DNA from: Phyto melanocephala
Taxonomy: Eukaryota > Arthropoda > Insecta > Diptera > Rhinophoridae
Direction: 5' to 3'
Assembly (NCBI GenBank): GCA_941918925.1
Contig: OW799233.1
Location: forward strand, 56,387,841-56,451,840
Length of the DNA stretch: 64,000 nucleotides
Below are positions 58,276 to 64,000 of the stretch, piece after piece. The first letter of the stretch is position 1. Each line of letters starts with the position of its first letter. A program made the translations under genes and the position numbers. The notes beneath the pieces were generated by a model. The model had not been told where the DNA came from. It was given only the letters and a program-made list of their open reading frames with translations, and searched no databases.

Positions 58276-59140
58276 AGCAAATTTGATCATCATACCTCTA
58301 ATTTTGACGGTTTTATGAGCTTTTTAATTTCATTAACGGCAGATAAAGTGAAAAGTGGGCGTTATAGAAAGCGTGTCAAAGTTATTTTTGCGAATGAGTA
58401 CAACTTGGGTGTTTCAATATATCCCTTTATTATTCCGAAATCTTTATTAATAGAGAAATTATATGAATTTTAGGTAAAACGTTATATGGGAGGTGGGCGT
58501 AAAAGTGGGCGTGGCACATTGATTTTCCGTTACAAAAAAGCCTCTTACCAAGAAGCAAAGTGTGCAAAATTTCAGAGTCGTACATCCAATTTTGTTGCTT
58601 TTATGACGTTTTTGTTTTTAAATATACCGAAAAATACACTGTGCGGTATAAATTTTCGTACATTTTGATCGATAACTCCTCTCCTAATGCATATATTTAG
58701 ATAATTTTCGGGAAAAAATATTTTTTTTACTCAGGAAATATATATTCGAAGTTTCATGAGTCTACGTTAATGCGTTTGGACACAATTCCATTTTATTCGA
58801 TGTTTGAAGGACACGGTTTTTTCGACCTACTCTTGCTTTTCGAGCTATAACTCTCTTCCTAATACTCCGATTTAGCCCATTTTCAATACCAAACAAACCT
58901 TGTCTATAAGAAAAATTCTGGCAAAATTTGATCCCCCTAGCTTTTTCGGTGCGACCTCTTTCGTGCTTTCAACAGACGGACAGACGGACAGACGGACGGA
59001 CATAGCTAGATCGTCATCAAATCAAACCCTGATTCAGAATATATATACTTTATGGGGTCTAAAATGGATATTTCGATGTGTTACAAACGGAATGACAAAA
59101 TGAATAAACCCCCACCATTTTTTTTGGTGGCGGGTAAAAA

Positions 59141-60144
59141 AAATGCAACTATTGACAACTTTCCGCTTCATTGCCATGTTTTCGCTTCAAAAATTTCTGT
59201 GTAATGAAGTATGCCGGCAGCGTTCGACAGTGTAATAGCTAAACCCAAAGTATGCCATACACATGTCTTAAGACAAGTATGCGTGTCTAATAGGCCTTTA
59301 ATATAAAAATTCCAAAAAATTAAGGTAAAATTAGAACGGAATCCGAAATTGATTTATTGATAATATACTGATTTAGAAATTTAATCCAATGTTTATCGAA
59401 AATACATTTTACAAAATTAATTTCTTAGAAAATAATAAACACAAGTGTTAGGGGACAAAATAAAACTATTTTCAATTGTCAAGAGCTTATTGAGTATTTG
59501 AATAGGTGTGGGAAACTAATTCGCTTACGCAATTTAAATTTTAATTGCCTTATTTAAGATGTCTAAACCTACAATTTAAGTACTTATGTAATTGATGTCT
59601 GTAGTTATAAAGACAGAAAAATATGTTTCCTTGTAGATGATAAATGAAGAGCGTTACCTTAATGCAAAGTCTGGGTGATTCTGGGTATATTTATATTAAA
59701 ATAAATGTTTGTGGCATCATAGTCTTTTAGCTGTAAGCTCGTAGTATTTTGTATTCATTATTTTGAATTAGTGGAAAATAACCTGGTGGAATAACGTAAT
59801 GTTTTAGTTTTTTTTTAGCTTATTTTTATACGTTGGTTGTATCTTGGAAAGCAATAAATCTTTATTACACAACTTATTTTAAATAAATTTTCGTACAATT
59901 TTGCTAAATTTAAATTGATAAACAGAATATACATACAAGTATAACAGCGATATTAATAAATTGATATTTTAATCTACTTTAATGTTTTCGTTTTAAATGT
60001 GCTCAGATTGTATGTGTATTTGTGGGAGTGTGCCTGCGTGTGTATAGAATAAATAAACTAAACTAAATCAAAGACAACTGTGATAAAGCGTATATTGCTG
60101 TAATAACAAATGTTCGTATTGTACATAAGTCACGATTAACTTAC
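59141..60144. other. Intron sequence, no element recognised
   Basis: AT-rich. A 12-bp perfect palindrome (TGTCTTAAGACA) lies at about 59264. The rest is without coding frames or repeats. Confidence 0.45.
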
Positions 60145-60288
60145 CACAAGTGTAAACAACCTTCAGATACATCCGTGAGTTGGGTTGACATGGGGAACCA
60201 AATGTATTGGCATCTGCGGCCAGATTGCAGCGTCGACGTCCATGACAGATTTGCATAACGGTTTCAGTGGCATATGAAGCTAAACAAG
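60145..60288 (-). CDS. eva-1: EVA-1-like exon B: second half of SUEL lectin domain
   Basis: The 144-bp exon lies between a GTTCAG acceptor and a TGTG/GTAAG donor, with phase 1 at both ends. It encodes CLASYATETVMQICHGRRRC, then an Asn/Ala-rich run, FGSPC, and a final YLKVVYTC. Together with exon A this completes the eight-cysteine lectin fold; the C-x-G-x-x-x-C and FGSPC motifs are the family signature near its C-terminus. The only larger methionine-started reading in this stretch runs into the flanking introns and is not real. The donor opens the 17-kb intron. Confidence is high because both splice sites and the domain agree. Confidence 0.88.
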
Positions 60289-60777
60289 CTGAACGATTCA
60301 ATTGTTAAATTAAATTGCAATATGGTTGTAAACACACAAAAACAAAACAAACAAGATTTTTTTTGTAGAAAACCGAAAAGAAAACAAAATCAGCATATAA
60401 ATAGCTTGCATAAACCAAAAAATAAATACAAAAAAAAAAATTAAAAAAAGGAAAAAGAAACCGAGAGAAAATTGAATTAATTAAATTGATTCTATAGTTG
60501 TTGTATTGTATTTTGCTGTTGTTGTATTTTTGCAGTGTCATTGGGTAGGGGTGTAAATTTGGTCAGAAATACTGTGCTGATGGTGTAGAAGTTTAATAGG
60601 CTCCTTCTTTGAATTCTACTTTATGCAATCATCAACTGTTTCCAACATTACCAATACCACAACATCAACAACTGCATACCGAAAAATTGTTTTCTTTTCT
60701 TATTCTTTTGCACTTTTGACATTCGAAAACTGTTTTCAACTACGTTTGCAGTTTACTAAACCATATTTGATCTATAT

Positions 60778-60802
60778 AAAAACAACAACAACAACAACAA
60801 AA
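60778..60802 (+). repeat. (ACA)n microsatellite
   Basis: A run of about eight ACA units in the 598-bp intron between the two lectin exons. Confidence 0.85.
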
Positions 60803-60886
60803 TATCAAAACCAAACCTAATACAACGCCATTTACATATGCACGTACAGGCTTATGTACTGTATATATGTATATTAATGTACTTAC

Positions 60887-61036
60887 TTTCCTCACGTACA
60901 CCCTGTGGCTGGGGACACTGTATGCTTTCGTATTCGGTTCTTCCGAAACTTGCACTGTATACAGCAATACGAGAATATGGATTACATTCCAGCTGAGCAA
61001 CGTCATTGTGACAGGCTACCTTGCTGCGAAATTCAT
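60887..61036 (-). CDS. eva-1: EVA-1-like exon A: first half of SUEL lectin domain
   Basis: This 150-bp exon follows a TTTACAG acceptor and ends at a GAAA/GTAAGT donor. Its first two bases complete a split codon and it ends in phase 1. It encodes about 49 residues that include VACHNDVAQLECNPYSRI and the SASFGRTEYESIQCPQPQGV stretch. The Cys spacing and the YxASFGR core are typical of SUEL/galactose-binding lectin domains, which bind carbohydrate or heparan-type ligands outside the cell. There is no Met, so this cannot be the first coding exon. It continues in phase into the next exon, where the codon A+CT restores a Thr next to a conserved Cys. Confidence 0.85.
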
Positions 61037-61292
61037 CTGTAAATTTTAAAATGCATTAAGAATACGAAATTAAAGGAACAATTGTACATCGCTATATTAA
61101 AGGTAACACATTACTTCACACACACATTTTACATTTCGGGCATGCATTTTTCAATTTCAATAAATAGTATTTTCAATATGAATTCATTTAAGTTCATCGA
61201 ATGTTTTTTAAGTTAAAAAGTTTATAAAGGTTTTAAGTCTTAGTAATTAAAAAAATAGTATCTCAAAGATTTTTCTACCCTGTATTATAAAT

Positions 61293-61841
61293 TCTAATAC
61301 ACAAAATTCTCGTGCCGCGGTGTTTGTGATTAAACTCCTCCAAAATGGCTCGACTGATTTTCATCCAATTTTATGTCTGAGAATCTGTCAACATCTATTT
61401 TTCACATCCCTCAACGCCACACCTTATTTCAAGCCCCCTCAGGTAGGCCAGACTGCTAAACCGATCTTCATGCAATTTTCACATTATATAAGTAAGACTC
61501 TGATATGATTAATAGGATACTCTTTTCCCACGCCTACTTTAACGCCCACTTTTTTAAATTATATTCTTACATCGGTTTAGTTTTTAGTATTTTTCTTCAA
61601 ATTGTACACAATTTACTGGCCAGCCAATGTAGAAACAAACGCTTAAGAATCGGTCAACATCTATTTTTCATACTCCTAAATATTTAGGGTGACTCAGCAC
61701 AAGAGGCAATTTATGCCTAATTTCAATAACGTAACGATCTGCATATCGTAGAAAACATATGGTTTACGTTTTTTTTTTAATGTAGAATATATTTCCTAGA
61801 AATAATTTATATGGCAAAATAACGTTTGCCGGGTCAGCTAG
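61293..61841 (+). mobile_element. Short non-autonomous Helitron with complete ends
   Basis: 5' end TCTAATACACAAAATTCTCG followed by CTCCTCCAAAATGGCTCGAC is the common Helitron leader of insects. The 3' end has hairpin GGCAAA-ATAACG-TTTGCC and then GGGTCAGCTAG/T. There is no target duplication and no coding region. At 549 bp it sits about 260 bp upstream of the first visible EVA-1-like exon. Confidence 0.8.
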
Positions 61842-61904
61842 TTGTATTATGTATTTGTGTAAATCTCTCCAAAACATTTAGGGCTCATCGAAAACGCATC
61901 GATG

Positions 61905-62114
61905 GTGACAGTTCGAAAGGCCATAGCTTGAATTTTTTGAGTGATTCCTATACATTTCACAAAGATACACCTTGATACAAAAATTTGAATGCAATATTAT
62001 TAAAATTAACAATTTTACAAGCTATTTTTCAAAAGAAATTACCTTTGATTTCCCAGTTTTTACCTTCTCCTGTAAAATTACAATTATTTGAGTTAGGGCC
62101 TTTCTACCTGTGAC
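61905..62114. mobile_element. MITE, second copy (uninterrupted)
   Basis: GTGACAGTTCGAAAGGCC at the left and the inverse of GTCACAGGTAGAAAGGCCC at the right. The interior matches the MITE at 24128-24896 with the mariner removed (TTTTACAAGC, CAATTATTTGAGTTAGGGCC). Confidence 0.65.
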
Positions 62115-62855
62115 CAACGACATACAGAATCAACTTGAACATAACAAGTTAATCAGAAGAAAACATAAGTTTTACTGTTGCCCCAAAATTTTATATTCCT
62201 TGAAGAATTTTAAAGAATTACAAAAATATTAAACAAGTAAGATTCATTGTAACAATTCGTTCTCTACACATTTCGAAAAGCATTTACGCTGTAGTTTTTT
62301 CCTTCTTATAAAATTCCTCTTTTTTTATTTTTTCACTCTTAACAACTGATTTAAGAACACTTTTTTTTGTCACGGTTGTCGCCTTACAGTCAAAAATCAA
62401 AAACTAGCTTTGTCATACTGCTCGTATTATAAGTTTGCTTATTTTCGACATCTGAAATAGCAAGAACTACAAAACGCTGCGAAAAGAAAGTTGAAACTAT
62501 ATTCTATTTATATTAATTTTGTGTATTTTTCTTTAGTTCTAGCTAGTAGTTGTAACTTAACTTATTTTTTTTTTCACACATTTTAGAAAATTAAAACGAT
62601 AAATCAGTGAGGCTACAATTAGAAATGTCATCTGTGCATAAACGAATGTATGTATGTTTAAATGTTTTTATGGGTTGGAATGTTAGAATCAAGGCATTTG
62701 TATTTGTATGCGATTAAACATTTGTATGTATAATCCCATTTGAGTGTGTATAAGAGAGTATAAGTGAATAGTTGAGTTGTAAATGATACGTGTTTTAATC
62801 TCTTTTGGTATTCAAATTGCTTTAATTCATTTTGTTGTTGGCATTTAACTTTTTT
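62115..62855. other. No feature recognised
   Basis: AT-rich with short TATGTATG tracts. It may contain upstream intron or exon sequence of the EVA-1-like gene, but I could not find a supported exon. Confidence 0.4.
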
Positions 62856-63475
62856 TATACCCGCCACCAAAAAAATGGTGGGGGTATATTCATTTTGTCA
62901 TTCCGTTTGTAACACATCGAAATATCCATTTTAGACCCCATAAAGTATATATATTCTGAATCGGGGTTTGATTTGATGACGATTCAGCTATGTCCGTCCG
63001 TCTGTCCGTCTGTTGAAAGCACGATAGAGGTCGCACCGAAAAAGCTAAAGGGCTCAAATTTTGCCAGAATCTTTCTAATAGACAAGGTTTCTTTGGTATT
63101 GAAAATGGGCTAAATCGGAATATTAAAAAGAGAGTTATAGCTCGTAAAGCAAGAATAGGTCGAAAAAACCGTGTCCTTCAAACATCGAAAAAAAAGGAAT
63201 ATTGTCCAAACGCATAAACGTAGAGTCATGAAGCTTCGAATATATATTTCTCGAGTCAAAAGAATATTTCTCCCTAAAAATTGCTTAAATCTATGCATTA
63301 GAAAAGGAGTTATAGGTCAAAATGTACGAAAATTTATACCGCTCAGTGTATATTTGAAATTTAAAACGTAATAAAACTGACAAAACTATATGTACAGTTC
63401 TGAAATTTTGCAAACATGGCTTTTTAGTCAAAGTCTTCGTTATAACGGAAGGTAAATGTGCCACGCCCACTTTTT
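62856..63475 (+). mobile_element. DINE-like element, subfamily A, 3' truncated
   Basis: Intact 5' end TATACCCGCCACC, (GTCCGTCT)2 block and body up to the first CACGCCCACTTTT, where the match stops. No 3' hairpin follows in the window. Confidence 0.75.
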
Positions 63476-63742
63476 TCTTAAAATTTTTATAAAAATATAT
63501 ATATAGTCATATTCATTAGCATTTATTCATTGCAGACGGCAACATCTGTTGAAGGCGCCACTACATTTTGCAAACAATGAGGATGATGTCTTTGCTAAAT
63601 ATCACGTAGAACACTAGATGACTCTAGTAATATTTTTGATAACATCCTAAAAATGTGCATCAGTAGATTTAAAATATGTATTTGAATATTTAAAATACAT
63701 TTTTTAACTAAATTATATTTTTATCTATCTATTCTTTTGTTA

Positions 63743-64000
63743 AGGGTGGTTAAATTTTAAGGGCGATTTTGGTGATTTTGAATAAAACACAAATTATTTA
63801 GGAAATTATTATCATATCTTTTTATAATGATAATATTTGTATGGTTTAATTATGTATGAAATAAAATAGCGGCAAAATGGCCGCCGCACAGTGGACCATT
63901 CAACGAGAAGGCGGCCAAAACTCATTTTTTCATTCGAATGTAGACACTAGTGTACCTCGTGAGCCAACAAATTTAAACTTTATTTCTCATACATATATTA
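63743..64000 (-). mobile_element. Mariner-like passenger C, cut by the window edge
   Basis: Begins AAGGGTGGTTAAATTTTAAG after TA, and the next 150 bp match 2590-2720 (AAATAAAACACAAATTATTT, TATAATGATAATATTTGTAT). Unlike the other copies it is not at the shared DINE site, because no DINE sequence directly precedes it. Confidence 0.65.

Larger units (their letters stand above)
57093..59140 (-). mobile_element. DINE-like element, subfamily A, full-length inverted copy
   Basis: In minus orientation the 5' end is at 59140 (GTGGCGGGT in plus) and the 3' hairpin TTCGGC-TAT-GCCGAA is at about 57111. It contains a mariner passenger (57236-57811) at the shared site and a SINE (58075-58275). Orientation is opposite to the copies at 50575-54191, so the pair could form a large hairpin in transcripts of the host intron. 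Confidence 0.8.
38714..61036 (-). other. eva-1: Gene span: EVA-1 / EVA1C-like SUEL-lectin transmembrane receptor, 5' end not found
   Basis: Six minus-strand exons (61036-60887, 60288-60145, 43171-42857, 42334-42027, 41675-41384, 39138-38714) join in frame with GT-AG introns into about 543 residues plus a TGA stop. Order: one SUEL/galactose-binding lectin domain (exons 1-2), an acidic linker rich in Asn/Thr (exon 3), a transmembrane helix (exon 4), then a long low-complexity cytoplasmic tail. This order matches the EVA-1/EVA1C (FAM176-type) family. In C. elegans EVA-1 is a cell-surface co-receptor for Slit that works with Robo (established knowledge). The first visible exon begins with an acceptor and has no start codon, so upstream exons exist, presumably with the signal peptide and possibly another lectin domain. 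Intron sizes are about 0.6, 17.0, 0.5, 0.35 and 2.2 kb. The 17-kb intron is a transposon nest. Identification as EVA-1-like is from residue patterns, not from a search. Confidence 0.82.

Noticed and set aside
59258..59275. 12-bp palindrome TGTCTTAAGACA
   Set aside because: Too short to be significant in 64 kb; no associated repeat or gene.

Overview
This window is dipteran nuclear DNA, most likely from a higher (schizophoran) fly. It is very AT-rich, and nearly all of the sequence I can recognise is transposable elements. The repeats share the layout of Drosophila DINE-1/INE-1 (Helentron-related) elements but are clearly a different lineage. The one host gene has an insect-type exon/intron structure with GT-AG introns. 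I cannot name the species; the DINE subfamilies look more like a non-drosophilid fly (calyptrate or tephritid) than Drosophila.

Host gene: six minus-strand exons between 61036 and 38714 join in phase into the 3' part of an EVA-1 / EVA1C homologue. The protein has one complete SUEL-type galactose-binding lectin domain (two exons, eight cysteines), an acidic juxtamembrane linker, one transmembrane segment, and a long Ser/Thr/Gly/Gln-rich cytoplasmic tail. The exons for the signal peptide, and perhaps for a second lectin domain, lie upstream and are not identified. The third intron end-to-end (60144-43172, about 17 kb) is filled with mobile elements.

Mobile elements. 1-16 kb: DINE-like repeats carrying a nested mariner-like passenger and a hAT-type MITE, a fold-back DD41D mariner with a 236-codon ORF (5338-6267), and a 123-bp near-perfect palindrome (8694-8816). 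16.3-20.0 kb: a non-autonomous Helitron with textbook termini that holds about twenty 118-bp minisatellite units. 20-25 kb: DINE remnants, a LINE RNase H/tail fragment, and a MITE split by a mariner. 26.2-29.0 kb: a decayed non-LTR retrotransposon (reverse transcriptase plus RNase H). 29-38.7 kb: mostly unassigned AT-rich DNA with a few decayed transposons, downstream of the host gene. 38.7-43.2 kb: the last four exons. 44.8-50 kb: DINE copies, one split by a 3.6-kb element with a perfect 8-bp target duplication. 50.6-59.1 kb: head-to-tail DINE copies and an inverted one containing a tRNA-derived SINE. 60.1-61.0 kb: the lectin exons. 61.3-64 kb: a short complete Helitron, a MITE and another DINE.

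The main interest is nested insertion history that can be read directly. The same mariner passenger sits at the same DINE position in several copies, with empty sites present in others. The same hAT MITE sits at one DINE position in two copies. A SINE and a LINE share a 3' tail. I found no convincing new cellular system; the strongest novelty candidates are composite mobile elements.
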